From the NCBI GenBank assembly GCA_000961765.1, contig LADT01000002.1, positions 1 through 64,000 of the forward strand: a stretch of 64,000 nt of DNA, read 5' to 3'. The position numbers were made by a program, and so were the translations under genes. The DNA comes from Clostridiaceae bacterium BRH_c20a (lineage in GTDB: Bacteria; Bacillota; Peptococcia; Peptococcales; BICA1-8). Under the pieces are notes generated by a model that saw only the letters and a list, made by a program, of their open reading frames with translations, did no database searches and was not told the DNA's origin. This document shows, piece by piece, positions 6,181-15,301 of this stretch (position 1 is its first letter; every line of letters starts with the position of its first letter).

Positions 6181-6729
6181 CTATTTACCCAGAGAAGACA
6201 GCACTGTAGTAATTACCCGATAAATTTCTTCCCGTTCCCGTTCATAATCTAAATTTAAATTGTGCTTGTATTCTCGGGATATGATTTCAGCTTGGGCCAA
6301 AACTAAAGTAAAACTAGCAGTTGATTGCAAACAGTGAATATAGCTATTGTCAAAGAAATTTATTTGTATCTGGTTCTTTTCCATAGGAGTACAACCTGAT
6401 ACCTGTTTTTTTACTACATATCCCCTAGAACCTTCATCTTTACTAAAGGGCTCACGGTACTTAAAAGGAACTAGGATAAGCTCCGGATGAAAAGGAAGGG
6501 GGGTAGAAGTTTTACGTCCTACCAGCTTACCATATTTGCGTTTTAATTGGGATAAATCCAAAGCGAAAAACTTGGCTAGATTTTTTAATACAGTATTGGT
6601 TTTATTAGCTATGATAATTTTTTTGCCACCTACCAACCAGGCTTCCGTACTATTACCTCCATTTTCATCATAAATCGGGAGTAAACATTTCAGTTCTTTC
6701 CAGTTGTTTTCCAATCTCAAGTCAGACAT
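6181..6729 (-). CDS. ComK-like transcription factor (distant similarity)
   Basis: 182 residues, no membrane segment. Residues about 62-105 (LVGRKTSTPLPFHPELILVP, then YREP and a GYV) and about 122-150 (INFFDNSYIHCLQSTASF) follow the layout of ComK, the competence master regulator of Bacillus: FFG...GRK...P.....P.N.I.LFP....RP...W...V, then V.F..G...L..S..SF. The match is by eye and distant, so DNA binding and a competence role are inferences. The ATG is preceded by AGGAGG. It is the only gene downstream of the cyclic-di-GMP riboswitch at 6858-6940 and is probably monocistronic. Confidence 0.55.
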   Translation of the reverse strand: MSDLRLENNWKELKCLLPIYDENGGNSTEAWLVGGKKIIIANKTNTVLKNLAKFFALDLSQLKRKYGKLVGRKTSTPLPFHPELILVPFKYREPFSKDEGSRGYVVKKQVSGCTPMEKNQIQINFFDNSYIHCLQSTASFTLVLAQAEIISREYKHNLNLDYEREREEIYRVITTVLSSLGK

Positions 6730-6813
6730 CTAATGTTACCTCCTTTTTTTTATTATTTTTTAAAGTCATCCTTTTATTTTTAGAGAAAAATACGTTTATA
6801 GGTGGTGGGGAGA

Positions 6814-6843
6814 CAAAAAAACCCACCCATACAAGGGCAGGTT
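6814..6843 (-). terminator. Riboswitch expression-platform terminator
   Basis: On the minus strand ACCTGCCC-TTGTAT-GGGTGGGT followed by seven T residues (two of eight pairs are G-U). It starts about 15 nt after the 3' end of the cyclic-di-GMP aptamer and lies about 85 nt before the ComK-like start codon, so it can act as a ligand-controlled terminator. Confidence 0.8.
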
Positions 6844-6857
6844 TGAACGTAATAATT

Positions 6858-6940
6858 GCTGCAACCAGGCTATCATAGTGGTGTGAACACCTTAGACCCT
6901 ACGGCTTTGCGCCCCCACTTTTCAATGGGTTTGCCATTAA
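6858..6940 (-). promoter_or_regulatory. Class I cyclic-di-GMP riboswitch (GEMM-I)
   Basis: The minus strand contains, in order, GGCAAACC (6935 downward), a short hairpin closed by GAAA-like CATTGAAAAGTG, GGGGCGCAAAGCC, GGTCTAAGG, a hairpin and AGCCTGGTTGC. These are the conserved blocks of GEMM-I: GGCAAACC, the tetraloop, GACGCAAAGCC, GG.CUAA, and the receptor/closing strand. A terminator follows at 6814-6843, so ligand binding should change readthrough into the ComK-like gene. The direction (ON or OFF) cannot be read by eye. I could not assign the single residue that separates c-di-GMP from cGAMP specificity. Confidence 0.88.
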
Positions 6941-7042
6941 AATTCCATTTTATTCAATACATAGGACAATCATTTATCAGTATCAAGATAAAAAATGTAA
7001 AAAAACAACTTGTCCCGATCACTTGTACTGGTTAATAAACTA

Positions 7043-7052
7043 ATTATACCAT
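7043..7052 (-). promoter_or_regulatory. Extended -10 promoter for the riboswitch transcript
   Basis: TGGTATAAT on the minus strand matches an extended -10 (TGnTATAAT). No good -35 is seen 17 nt upstream. Transcription would begin near 7036, about 95 nt before the aptamer. Confidence 0.5.
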
Positions 7053-7204
7053 TTATATTGACTCGAAAATAGTTAAAAAGTTCCTTGATTTACAAAATAT
7101 TACTTAATTACATTTGGAACTTTTTACTATATATTCTCGTCAATCAATGTAAACTTTTTTTTGTAAAATATTTCACTATAATTTTAAAATGGGGTGAGAT
7201 CATG

Positions 7205-8245
7205 ATGACAAAACTCGGAATTATTATTCTTACATTAATATCTCTATCCGGGGCTGCCGGTCCAGTCTTACTGACTGTTCCAGAGCAGCCTCCCACCTTT
7301 TCACTAGCTATCGGGGGCGATGTACTCTTGGCTGGTACTGTAGGAGAAAGGATTAAAATTCATGGTGTGAATTATCCCTGGGGAGATGTAGCACCATTTC
7401 TTCAACAGGCAGATCTGGCCATAGTTAATTTGGAAACTTCGGTAGCTGAAGGTGGCAAACCACAGGAAAAAACTTTTACTTTTCGTTCAAGACCAGAAAC
7501 CCTGGAAGGACTTAAAGCTGCGGGAGTTGATATGGTAGCACTGGCTAATAACCATGTCCTTGATTATGGCCGGGAGGGACTTGAGGAAACCTTGTCATAT
7601 CTTGCAAGATATGAAATACAGCATGCCGGTGCAGGTCTTAATGAGAAATCCGCTTATGCTCCGGCAATTAAAGAGATCAATGGTGCAAAAATTGCTTTTC
7701 TATCGTTCAGTATGGTAGTACCACCAGGCTGGCAGGTCGGCAATGATCATCCTGGAGTAGCTGTGGCTTATGGTCTGGATAAAATGCTGAGGGCTGTCAA
7801 AAATGCTAAAGATGCAACAGACTTTGTCCTTGTCTATATGCACTGGGGGATTGAGAGGCAGAGCACACCTAGTAATATCCAACAGGAAATAGGCCGTGAG
7901 CTAGTTAACGCCGGAGCCGATTTAGTAATCGGCAGCCATCCCCATGTCTTGCAAGGAATTGAATTCTACCGTGGTGTACCTATTTTTTATAGTTTAGGCA
8001 ACTTTGTTTTTACCAACCGTGGCCTTCAGACCACTGAAGATACTATCCTCCTTCTCATTGAAGCAGATAAAAATGGTGTTGCGTCCCTCCGGGCGGTGCC
8101 TTTTGAAATTATTAAAAATAAGCCCACCATTGTTGGAGGAAAGGATCAGGAAAGGATATTTAATAGGTTAATTAAGCTATCATCACCATTAGGTACAGAG
8201 GTCACCTTAGATGGTGAAATTTTCCCTATTGCTAATGTCCCTTAA
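7205..8245 (+). CDS. CapA-family (poly-gamma-glutamate synthesis type) metallophosphatase
   Basis: 346 residues from ATG 7205 (second of two adjacent ATGs, 7 nt after GGTGA); the frame extends upstream to 7085 but that part lacks a site. A signal peptide (KLGIIILTLISLSGAAG) is followed by a CapA/PGA_cap domain of calcineurin-like fold: IGGDVLLAGTVG, NLETSVAEGG, ALANNHVLDYG, VYMHWGIE and IGSHPHVLQG carry the usual metal-ligand Asp/Asn/His positions. CapA proteins take part in poly-gamma-glutamate export or anchoring, but stand-alone copies such as this (no capB/capC nearby) are of unproven function. It is transcribed divergently from the riboswitch unit. Confidence 0.85.
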   Translation: MTKLGIIILTLISLSGAAGPVLLTVPEQPPTFSLAIGGDVLLAGTVGERIKIHGVNYPWGDVAPFLQQADLAIVNLETSVAEGGKPQEKTFTFRSRPETLEGLKAAGVDMVALANNHVLDYGREGLEETLSYLARYEIQHAGAGLNEKSAYAPAIKEINGAKIAFLSFSMVVPPGWQVGNDHPGVAVAYGLDKMLRAVKNAKDATDFVLVYMHWGIERQSTPSNIQQEIGRELVNAGADLVIGSHPHVLQGIEFYRGVPIFYSLGNFVFTNRGLQTTEDTILLLIEADKNGVASLRAVPFEIIKNKPTIVGGKDQERIFNRLIKLSSPLGTEVTLDGEIFPIANVP

Positions 8246-8251
8246 AAAAGT

Positions 8252-8275
8252 AAAACCCTCTAATTAGAGGGTTTT
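8252..8275. terminator. Bidirectional terminator between capA-like and hfq
   Basis: Perfect AAAACCCTCTAA/TTAGAGGGTTTT hairpin shared by the two convergent genes; it overlaps the hfq stop codon. Confidence 0.85.
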
Positions 8276-8503
8276 AGCTTCACTGGAGAAAATAATATTT
8301 TTAGCTGGTGCAATTGTAGAAATTGCATGCTTATAAACCATTTGCTGTTTACCGTCCACTTCTAAAATTACTGTAAAGTTATCAAAACCCTTTACACTAC
8401 CCTTTAGTTGGAATCCGTTTACTAAAAATATAGTAACTGGGACATTTTCTTTACGAACCTGATTTAAAAAAGCATCTTGTAGATTAATTTGTTGTTTTGA
8501 CAT
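8264..8503 (-). CDS. hfq: RNA chaperone Hfq
   Basis: 79 residues, standard length for Firmicute Hfq. Sm1 motif ([20 protein letters not shown]) and Sm2 signature YKHAIST near residue 58 are present. The protein forms a hexameric ring that binds A-rich and U-rich RNA and small RNAs. The start has GGAGGGG 6 nt upstream. It follows miaA in the usual miaA-hfq order. The C-terminal tail is short, as in other Gram-positives. Confidence 0.97.
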   Translation of the reverse strand: MSKQQINLQDAFLNQVRKENVPVTIFLVNGFQLKGSVKGFDNFTVILEVDGKQQMVYKHAISTIAPAKNIIFSSEAKTL

Positions 8504-8558
8504 ATGGACCCCTCCGCTCTCATGAATGTTTTATAGTATAGCTTATTTCAACATAACG

Positions 8559-9494
8559 TCAGATACTCCTGCCAAGATAGGATAATATTTCTTCTAATGC
8601 CTCATTTTCATTTCTATTATCCATTTGTACCCAGTATATCCGTTTATCCCTATTAAACCAAGTTAGTTGTCTTTTAGCAAATCTTCTAGTATCTCTTTTA
8701 ATTAATTCTACCGCTTCTTCGTATGTTAACCACCCCTCTAAATACATTACCAATTGTTTATAACCAAGCCCCTGTAATCCAGGTGCGTCAATTGGGACAC
8801 CATGCTGAAGAAGATTCTCAATTTCTGAAAGCCAACCTTCCTTTAGCATTTCATCTACCCTAAAATTTATTCTTTGATAAAGTTTTTCTCTAGCAAGATT
8901 TAAACCGACGATAATTAATTTATATTTAGTATTGTCCCCATTACTAGTAATTTGGTTTTGAGAAATTGGTTTACCGGTGGAGTAATAGACCTCTAATGCT
9001 CTGATAATTCTCCGTTGGTCATGGGGATGAAACTTTTGTGCACTAATCGGGTCAATTTCATTTAACTTAGCTAACAAGGTTTCTATTCCTTGCTCTAAAA
9101 CAATTTTTTTTAAGTCTGCTCTAATTTTTTGGCTAGAGTCAATTTCTGTGAAATTATAGTCATTAATTACTGAGTTTACATAAAGCCCCGTTCCTCCCAC
9201 TAACATGGGGAGCTTCTTTTTATTATAAATTTCACTTATCTTCTCTTCAGCAAGTTTTTTAAATTCTGCGACACTAAAACTTTCCGTTGGTTTTTTAATA
9301 TTTACTAAATGATGGGGAATCCCTTGCGCTTCTTCCGGTCTAATTTTAGCAGTACCAATATTCAAATACTTATATACTTGCATAGAATCAGCGGAGATAA
9401 TTTCCCCATTTATTTTTTTTGCAATTTCAATACTTAATGAAGTTTTGCCAACCGCCGTTGGGCCAATCAAAACAAAGAGTGGACGTCTTTGCAA
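8559..9494 (-). CDS. miaA: tRNA dimethylallyltransferase
   Basis: Transfers the dimethylallyl group of DMAPP to N6 of A37 in tRNAs reading UNN codons, the substrate for MiaB. P-loop GPTAVGKT near the N-terminus, ISADSMQVYK, and the DPISAQKFHPHDQRRIIRAL block are all typical, and length (311) fits. The start is set at TTG 9494: AAAGG is 9 nt before it, whereas the ATG at 9503 directly touches that site. It lies between the RsmJ-like gene and hfq. Confidence 0.95.
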   Translation of the reverse strand: MQRRPLFVLIGPTAVGKTSLSIEIAKKINGEIISADSMQVYKYLNIGTAKIRPEEAQGIPHHLVNIKKPTESFSVAEFKKLAEEKISEIYNKKKLPMLVGGTGLYVNSVINDYNFTEIDSSQKIRADLKKIVLEQGIETLLAKLNEIDPISAQKFHPHDQRRIIRALEVYYSTGKPISQNQITSNGDNTKYKLIIVGLNLAREKLYQRINFRVDEMLKEGWLSEIENLLQHGVPIDAPGLQGLGYKQLVMYLEGWLTYEEAVELIKRDTRRFAKRQLTWFNRDKRIYWVQMDNRNENEALEEILSYLGRSI

Positions 9495-9542
9495 AAAAAT
9501 CATCCTTTATTAGTTATTTGTTATTATTAACCAAATTATACT

Positions 9543-10322
9543 TTATTTTAACAAAACTCCAAACTTTACTTTGCTATATTTTCCACCGATAACCTCATGG
9601 ACTGATAAATTTTTTAAAATATGTCCATATTTCCATTCTTTAATTACAACTCTTCTTCTAGCAGCCCTTAGGGCATTTTTAATCACATCGTTAGTTAATT
9701 TATCGTAGTTAGCGAAAACCCGCAGACCATTAATACCATTTGACCTAAGTAAAGGAACATCAAACATAGGATCAAAATAAACTACATCAAAACTATTCTC
9801 AGATAGTTTTTCTAAATAATCTTCATAGTTTGAATTTATGACACTTATATTTCTCATAGCATTTTGACTATCTTTGCTGCCCTTTTGAGCGCTAACTAAT
9901 CCCCATTTTGTTACTGCATAGATAATAGGGCTGCTTTCAATTCCAACTATAGTACCTTTGGCTCCAATTATGAAACTTGCTACTATAGCATCATTTGCCA
10001 TCCCTAGTGTACAATCAAGAACACTGTCCCCTTCCTTAATATCCATAGCTTGAACCATTGGATCAAGCTCACCTTTTTTTAGCATCTTGATTCTAGGAAC
10101 AGCCATCCCAGGGTGAAAGAAATACTGATCATCTACAATTATCTTATCTTCCCGGACTATTAAGAGATGGGATAAATTATAATTACGTTTTATATTTTCC
10201 AAGCTTAGCTTATTTCGGGGTATATAATTAATCCCAATTTCTGTTCTTATCTTTTGGGCAATATCTATTAAATGCTCCCTGGGCTGGGAGGTGGTTATTG
10301 CTATTTTTTCAAGGTTAATCAC
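9543..10322 (-). CDS. RsmJ-like class I SAM methyltransferase
   Basis: 259 residues from GTG 10322, which overlaps the mutL stop by 8 nt and has GAGGTGA about 8 nt upstream, inside mutL. The SAM-binding loop reads VLDCTLGMANDA (about 112-123) and the catalytic motif reads YFDPMFD (about 189-195), as in RsmJ (16S rRNA m2G1516 methyltransferase, DUF548), which has DPMFP. The N-terminal segment (ITTSQPREHLIDIAQKI) is typical of the Firmicute members. Substrate is inferred from family. Translational coupling to mutL is likely. Confidence 0.8.
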   Translation of the reverse strand: MINLEKIAITTSQPREHLIDIAQKIRTEIGINYIPRNKLSLENIKRNYNLSHLLIVREDKIIVDDQYFFHPGMAVPRIKMLKKGELDPMVQAMDIKEGDSVLDCTLGMANDAIVASFIIGAKGTIVGIESSPIIYAVTKWGLVSAQKGSKDSQNAMRNISVINSNYEDYLEKLSENSFDVVYFDPMFDVPLLRSNGINGLRVFANYDKLTNDVIKNALRAARRRVVIKEWKYGHILKNLSVHEVIGGKYSKVKFGVLLK

Positions 10323-12192
10323 CCCGATATTCACCTCGCCCGAAAATTTTATATAACTCTTCCATTGATAAATGATAAATAATCGGCCGTCCATGGGGGC
10401 AAGCATGGGGATTATCAACATTATTTAATTCATCAATTAGATATTGCATTTCCGGAAGTGTGAGCTTTTGATTAGCCTTTACTGCGCCTTTGCAACTAGC
10501 CATAGTAATTATATTTTCTCTAATTTTTGCACTAGTGATACGAGTAGATTCGCTTAATACTTCAAGCAAATCCATGAAAAAATTTTCCCTATCTTTTAAT
10601 TTTAAACCGGCAGGAATTGCTCTTAGAACAAAGCTTCTAGGGCCAAAATGTTCTACAACAAAACCTAACTCTTTTAGAAGTATAATGTTTTTCAATAGAA
10701 TTCCTTCCTGCTGCCCTGTAAGGGTTAATGATAAAGGAATTAGTAAATTTTCGGAAGAGATATCTTTCTTATTTTCTCCTTTAAAAAACTTTTCAAATAG
10801 AATCCGCTCATGACAAGTATGTTGATCTATTATATATAGTCCCTTTTTATCTTGGGCTAAAATAAAACAATTATTAAGCTGAGCCAATGGTTTGAGATCT
10901 ATTCGTTTTTTAACTTCAGGCATATCCTGACTAACTTCATGCTCCTCATTTTTAAAATCTTCAGATGTCACGAAAATTGCTTTTTCTATAGCAGGAGTTA
11001 CTTCTTTAGTATCCGGATAGTTAAATATAGCGTTAGATTCTTCGTTAGATCCAGATTTTTTTAAGGATAGTATTTCCTGATGGTACACCACCGGTGTTTC
11101 TTCTAAAAAAAAATTGTTTTCAGTTTCTTTTATTTTATTATGTTTTTCTTCTTTTGAATAAGATTTTTCTTTAACTAAGGGATTATTATCTTTAAAACTA
11201 GTATTCCATAATTTAGGTTTAAATAAATCTACCATACTATTTAAAATAGTATCCAGATTATTTATTTTAACCTGAAGCTTTGTTGGATGAATATTTACAT
11301 CTAATTCGGTGGCTGGAATTTCAAGTTTTATTAGAGCAACAGCAAATCTGCCTTTAGGTATAAGTGTATGATATGTTTCATCTAAGACCTTATTTAATTC
11401 CTTACTTTTAATCAATCTACCATTAATAAAAAAGGTTTGTTGATTCTTAGTGTTACGATTATAATTAGGCAGAGCCAGCCAAGCTTCCACATTTATTTTG
11501 GGTTTTAGCTCTTTTGTGGCGATATTAACAAATTTTCCGGCTAACTCCTGCCCATAGATTTCTTCTAAGCGGCTTTCTACACTATCTAATCCACTAGTAT
11601 CAAAAACAACTTCCTTGTTACTTGTCAGTCTGAAACGCACACCAGGATACCCCAAAGAATATTTACTAACTAGCTCAGTTATTAAGCCGGCTTCATAACT
11701 ACGATTTGTGATAAATTTTCTCCGTCCTGGGGTGTTAAAAAATAAATTACGAATTTCAATAGTTGTTCCTTGTAATGAAGCCACGCTTTCCTTATTTTCG
11801 ATTTCCCCGGCAGCTAGCTTAAGCTTTATACCAATATTAGATGAATTATTGCACGTGGTTAATACAATCTGTGAAACAGCGGCAATACTAGCTAATGCTT
11901 CTCCACGGAAACCAAAAGTACTAAGTTTGAATAGATCCTCTAAAACACTTATTTTACTAGTAGCATATCTTAAAAAAGCGATTTGTGCATCTTCACTATC
12001 CATTCCTTGCCCATTATCCATGACTCTGATCAGACTCAACCCGCCTTCAATAATTTCAATTTCTATATAATCGGCTTTGGCATCAAGGCTGTTCTCCATT
12101 AATTCTTTGACAACTGATACAGGGCGTTCAATAATTTCTCCAGCGGCAATTTTATTGGCGGTGGAAGGATCTAAAATATTTATAATCCCCAT
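10315..12192 (-). CDS. mutL: DNA mismatch repair protein MutL
   Basis: 625 residues. The GHKL ATPase N-terminus (NKIAAGEIIERPVSVVKELM, DNGQGM, STFGFRGEAL) is followed by a poorly conserved linker and an endonuclease-type C-terminal domain with DQH..HERI, C(K)GAVKAN and CPHGRP. The metal motif reads DQHTCHERILFE rather than the usual DQHAAHERI..E: the His and both Glu remain, but the two alanines are Thr and Cys. The start is the second ATG (12192), 9 nt after AAGG, giving MGIINILDPS. Partner of mutS immediately upstream; the RsmJ-like gene overlaps the end. Confidence 0.95.
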   Translation of the reverse strand: MGIINILDPSTANKIAAGEIIERPVSVVKELMENSLDAKADYIEIEIIEGGLSLIRVMDNGQGMDSEDAQIAFLRYATSKISVLEDLFKLSTFGFRGEALASIAAVSQIVLTTCNNSSNIGIKLKLAAGEIENKESVASLQGTTIEIRNLFFNTPGRRKFITNRSYEAGLITELVSKYSLGYPGVRFRLTSNKEVVFDTSGLDSVESRLEEIYGQELAGKFVNIATKELKPKINVEAWLALPNYNRNTKNQQTFFINGRLIKSKELNKVLDETYHTLIPKGRFAVALIKLEIPATELDVNIHPTKLQVKINNLDTILNSMVDLFKPKLWNTSFKDNNPLVKEKSYSKEEKHNKIKETENNFFLEETPVVYHQEILSLKKSGSNEESNAIFNYPDTKEVTPAIEKAIFVTSEDFKNEEHEVSQDMPEVKKRIDLKPLAQLNNCFILAQDKKGLYIIDQHTCHERILFEKFFKGENKKDISSENLLIPLSLTLTGQQEGILLKNIILLKELGFVVEHFGPRSFVLRAIPAGLKLKDRENFFMDLLEVLSESTRITSAKIRENIITMASCKGAVKANQKLTLPEMQYLIDELNNVDNPHACPHGRPIIYHLSMEELYKIFGRGEYRGD

Positions 12193-12239
12193 CTTTATCA
12201 TCCTTACTTAAGCATAATCTTAAAAGGTTAGAAGCTCGA

Positions 12240-14810
12240 CTAAACCCCTTTTTTAGCTTGATTTTGTAAGTCATACAGTAAATTTAGAGCTTGGATAGGT
12301 GTTAAATTTAAAAGGTCAATTTTTAATAAATCCTCAATCACCGGGTAAACCGGTATAGTTTTTTCTATTTTTATAGGGATATTAGTATTTTGCTGAGGAA
12401 TATCCAGCTCTAAATTACTTAATATTTTTTTTGCTCCCGTTATTATTTCTTCGGGCAGCCCGGCTAATTTCGCAACCTGAATCCCATAGCTGCGGTCTGC
12501 ACCGCCAGCAACTATCTTGTGGAGGAATACGATGTGATCCCCTTCCTCCCGGACGGCAATGCTGAAATTTTTTATTCCCGAAAATTTTTCTTCAAGTTTT
12601 GTCAGCTCATGGTAATGGGTGGCAAATAGAGTCTTTGCTTGAATTTTGTTATTAATGTACTCGGTTAAAGACCAGGCAATAGAAAGACCATCATAGGTAC
12701 TAGTGCCCCTGCCTACTTCATCTAAGATAATGAGGCTGTTAGGTGTAGCATTATTAACGATATTAGCTACCTCATTCATTTCCACCATAAAGGTGCTCTG
12801 ACCTGTACTTAAATCATCACTTGCGCCAATCCTGGCAAATACACGGTCAACAATAGAGAGACTTGCTTTTTCACAGGGAACAAAGCTGCCAATTTGCATA
12901 AGAATACTAACCAAAGCAACACTTCTGCAATAAGTACTTTTTCCCGCCATGTTAGGTCCTGTTATGATTAAGAATCTTTGGTTAATAGTATCTAAATATA
13001 AATCATTAGGAATAAACCACTGCCCCTCTAGTTTTGACTCAACTACAGGGTGACGGCATTTTGAAAGCTCAAAAACACCTTTTTCATTAATTTCCGGCCG
13101 TACAAGATTATTTGTAACTGCCGCTTCTGCTAAAGAGGTTAAACAATCTAATTCTCCTAATATTTTAGCCGTTTTTAAGATTCGTGAAATATGTTCTTTT
13201 ACATTTTCTCTAATAGCGATAAAAATCTGGTATTCCAGTTCCTTTAACCTTTCATCAGCACCTAAGACCTGTGCCTCTAATTCTTTTAGCTCAGGTGTAA
13301 TAAAACGTTCTGCATTTGCTAGAGTTTGTTTGCGAATATAGTATTCCGGGGTTAGATGCATATTGCTCTTAGTTATTTCCAGATAATAGCCAAATACTTT
13401 ATTAAACCCAATTTTTAAAGACTTTATTCCGGATTTTTCTCTTTCTTCTTGCTCCAAATTTACAATCCACTTTTTCCCATCCCTAGTCACTAAACGAAGC
13501 CTGTCCACTTCTTGATCATAGCTATCCTTAATTAAATTACCTTCTCGGAGGGAAAAAGGTGCCTCAGGCTCTAGTGCATGCTCTAGATTGATTAACAAAT
13601 CATCTAAAGTATCCAAATTTTCATTCAAGTTCAAAAGATACTGAGATTCACAAGAAGATAATATTTCACGGATTTCAGGCAATAACTCTAAGGAGATTTT
13701 GAGAGAAAGCAGGTCTTTAGCGTTTGCACTGCCAAATGAAACCCGAGCTGTAATGCGCTCTAGGTCGTATATTGGATCTAAAAGATTTCTGATCTTTTTT
13801 CTAATGGTATGGTTATTAACTAATTCACCAGTAGTTTCCAATCTTTCTTCAATATGCCGCTTATTTAAAAGAGGCCGTTCAAGCCAATTTTTTAACATCC
13901 TGCCGCCTAAAGCAGTAACGGTATAATCAATTATTCCTAAAAGGGAATCTTTTCTTTCTAGTGTATGCAGAGACTGGGTTAGCTCTAAATTTCGTTTGGT
14001 GGCATAATCCAAAAACATAGAATCCCTAAGGTGATATATTTTTAATTTAGCTATGTTCTTAGGCTTGATTTTATGATTTATCATCAAATAATCTATTATT
14101 GCCCCTGCACCCATCACAGCTAAAGGAAATTCAGAGCAACCCAGACTATGTAAAGAATTTACATCAAAATGTTCCAGTAGTATCTTTTCACAATATGCAA
14201 ATTGGAAGGCATAGTCTAAATGTTTATTAATTAAGATGTTTTCAAATTTAGCTCCTATCTTTTCCAGGTATTCAAGATCCTTTTGTGAAATAATGCATTC
14301 CGCTGGGTTAAACCTTAAAATTTCATTAATAAGGCTCTGGAAATCAGCAATTTCAGTTGCATAAAAATCCCCTGTCGATATATCAGCAGCAGCTAATCCA
14401 AAAGCCTTCTTATTTGTGACAATAGCTAGTAAGTAATTGTTTGCTTTTTCTTGTAAAATATTGTTTTCTAAAACTGTACCAGGTGTAATTATTCTTACAA
14501 CTTCCCTTTTAACTATACCCTTACACTCTTTGGGGTCCTCCACTTGTTCACAAATTGCAACTTTATATCCTTTATTAATCAATTTTGCGATATAGTTGTC
14601 TGCCGAATGATATGGAATACCACACATAGGTACCCTGTTTCCTTTACCTGCTTCTCGGGAAGTTAAAGCAATCTCTAATATCTTTACAGCTACTAGCGCA
14701 TCTGGTCCAAACATTTCATAAAAGTCACCCAGCCGATAAAACAATATGCTGTCCTGGTATCGTGACTTAATTTCCTGGTATTGGATCATCATTGGGGTAT
14801 CGCCTAACAT
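12240..14810 (-). CDS. mutS: DNA mismatch repair protein MutS
   Basis: 856 residues. The mismatch-reading domain (FYRLGDFYEMFG, with the Phe-Tyr-Glu wedge) and connector, lever and clamp domains precede the ATPase with Walker A (GPNMAGKST), Walker B (LIILDEVGRGTS) and the FATHYHEL switch. Binds mismatches and recruits MutL. The start is ATG 14810, 6 nt after GGAGG; the ATG five codons earlier overlaps that site. The gene is 47 nt upstream of mutL and no terminator lies between them. Confidence 0.97.
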   Translation of the reverse strand: MLGDTPMMIQYQEIKSRYQDSILFYRLGDFYEMFGPDALVAVKILEIALTSREAGKGNRVPMCGIPYHSADNYIAKLINKGYKVAICEQVEDPKECKGIVKREVVRIITPGTVLENNILQEKANNYLLAIVTNKKAFGLAAADISTGDFYATEIADFQSLINEILRFNPAECIISQKDLEYLEKIGAKFENILINKHLDYAFQFAYCEKILLEHFDVNSLHSLGCSEFPLAVMGAGAIIDYLMINHKIKPKNIAKLKIYHLRDSMFLDYATKRNLELTQSLHTLERKDSLLGIIDYTVTALGGRMLKNWLERPLLNKRHIEERLETTGELVNNHTIRKKIRNLLDPIYDLERITARVSFGSANAKDLLSLKISLELLPEIREILSSCESQYLLNLNENLDTLDDLLINLEHALEPEAPFSLREGNLIKDSYDQEVDRLRLVTRDGKKWIVNLEQEEREKSGIKSLKIGFNKVFGYYLEITKSNMHLTPEYYIRKQTLANAERFITPELKELEAQVLGADERLKELEYQIFIAIRENVKEHISRILKTAKILGELDCLTSLAEAAVTNNLVRPEINEKGVFELSKCRHPVVESKLEGQWFIPNDLYLDTINQRFLIITGPNMAGKSTYCRSVALVSILMQIGSFVPCEKASLSIVDRVFARIGASDDLSTGQSTFMVEMNEVANIVNNATPNSLIILDEVGRGTSTYDGLSIAWSLTEYINNKIQAKTLFATHYHELTKLEEKFSGIKNFSIAVREEGDHIVFLHKIVAGGADRSYGIQVAKLAGLPEEIITGAKKILSNLELDIPQQNTNIPIKIEKTIPVYPVIEDLLKIDLLNLTPIQALNLLYDLQNQAKKGV

Positions 14811-14849
14811 AATACTCCTCCACATATCTGATAAATTTAGATATAATTT

Positions 14850-14873
14850 AAGGAGACTTTTAAAAGTCTCCTT
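14850..14873 (-). terminator. Hairpin between ylbF-like gene and mutS
   Basis: Perfect AAGGAGACTTTT/AAAAGTCTCCTT palindrome just after the upstream gene. The run beyond it is AAATTATAT, not T-rich, so it may attenuate or protect RNA ends rather than terminate fully. Confidence 0.5.
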
Positions 14874-14879
14874 AGTGAT

Positions 14880-15266
14880 TTAATTACATGATGAACAACT
14901 GGTGCAACCAGAACTACAATCAGAACCACAAGCATCGTCACTTTCATTTAAAGCACTACTTATAATCAGATTTACTGAACGCAGTATTTGTTCGAGAGCC
15001 TCTTGAGCTTCCATATATGAAACTATATGTTCATTTTGAGACATTTTTTCATCTAATTCTTCTAACTTTTTTTGTTTTTCCTCTGGTAATTCATCAAATT
15101 GCAATCCTGCCTTCATTGCTTCCATTTGGATTGCTTGGTAGTCCTCAACTAACCTTTGTGCTTGAGGGTCACACATCATAGCAGCTTCGGCATCCCGCAT
15201 TTTTTTAAGTTCTTGGGATTGCGAGATAGCTTCAGCCAATTCTTTTGCTTTATTATAAATATCCAT
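14880..15266 (-). CDS. YlbF/YmcA-family protein with cysteine-rich tail
   Basis: 128 residues. The helical YlbF/YmcA (RicF/RicA) domain fills about 1-105 (MDIYNKAKELAEAISQSQE..., ALEQILRSVN). In Bacillus these proteins form the Y (Ric) complex with RicT, bind 4Fe-4S clusters and affect RNase Y-dependent mRNA processing, sporulation and competence. Here the C-terminus ends in CGSDCSSGCTSCSSCN, six Cys in 16 residues, a plausible cluster or metal site. It lies between miaB and mutS, where Bacillus has ricA (ymcA). Rny is also encoded in this window. Clear AGGAGG-type site before the ATG. Confidence 0.85.
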   Translation of the reverse strand: MDIYNKAKELAEAISQSQELKKMRDAEAAMMCDPQAQRLVEDYQAIQMEAMKAGLQFDELPEEKQKKLEELDEKMSQNEHIVSYMEAQEALEQILRSVNLIISSALNESDDACGSDCSSGCTSCSSCN

Positions 15267-15301
15267 TAAAACACCTCCAATTTATTATTTCTATAAATTC
15301 T

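Noticed and set aside
7085-7204. N-terminal extension of the CapA-like protein
   Set aside because: No ribosome binding site at 7085 and no signal-peptide logic; GGTGA plus ATG 7205 gives a normal secreted protein.
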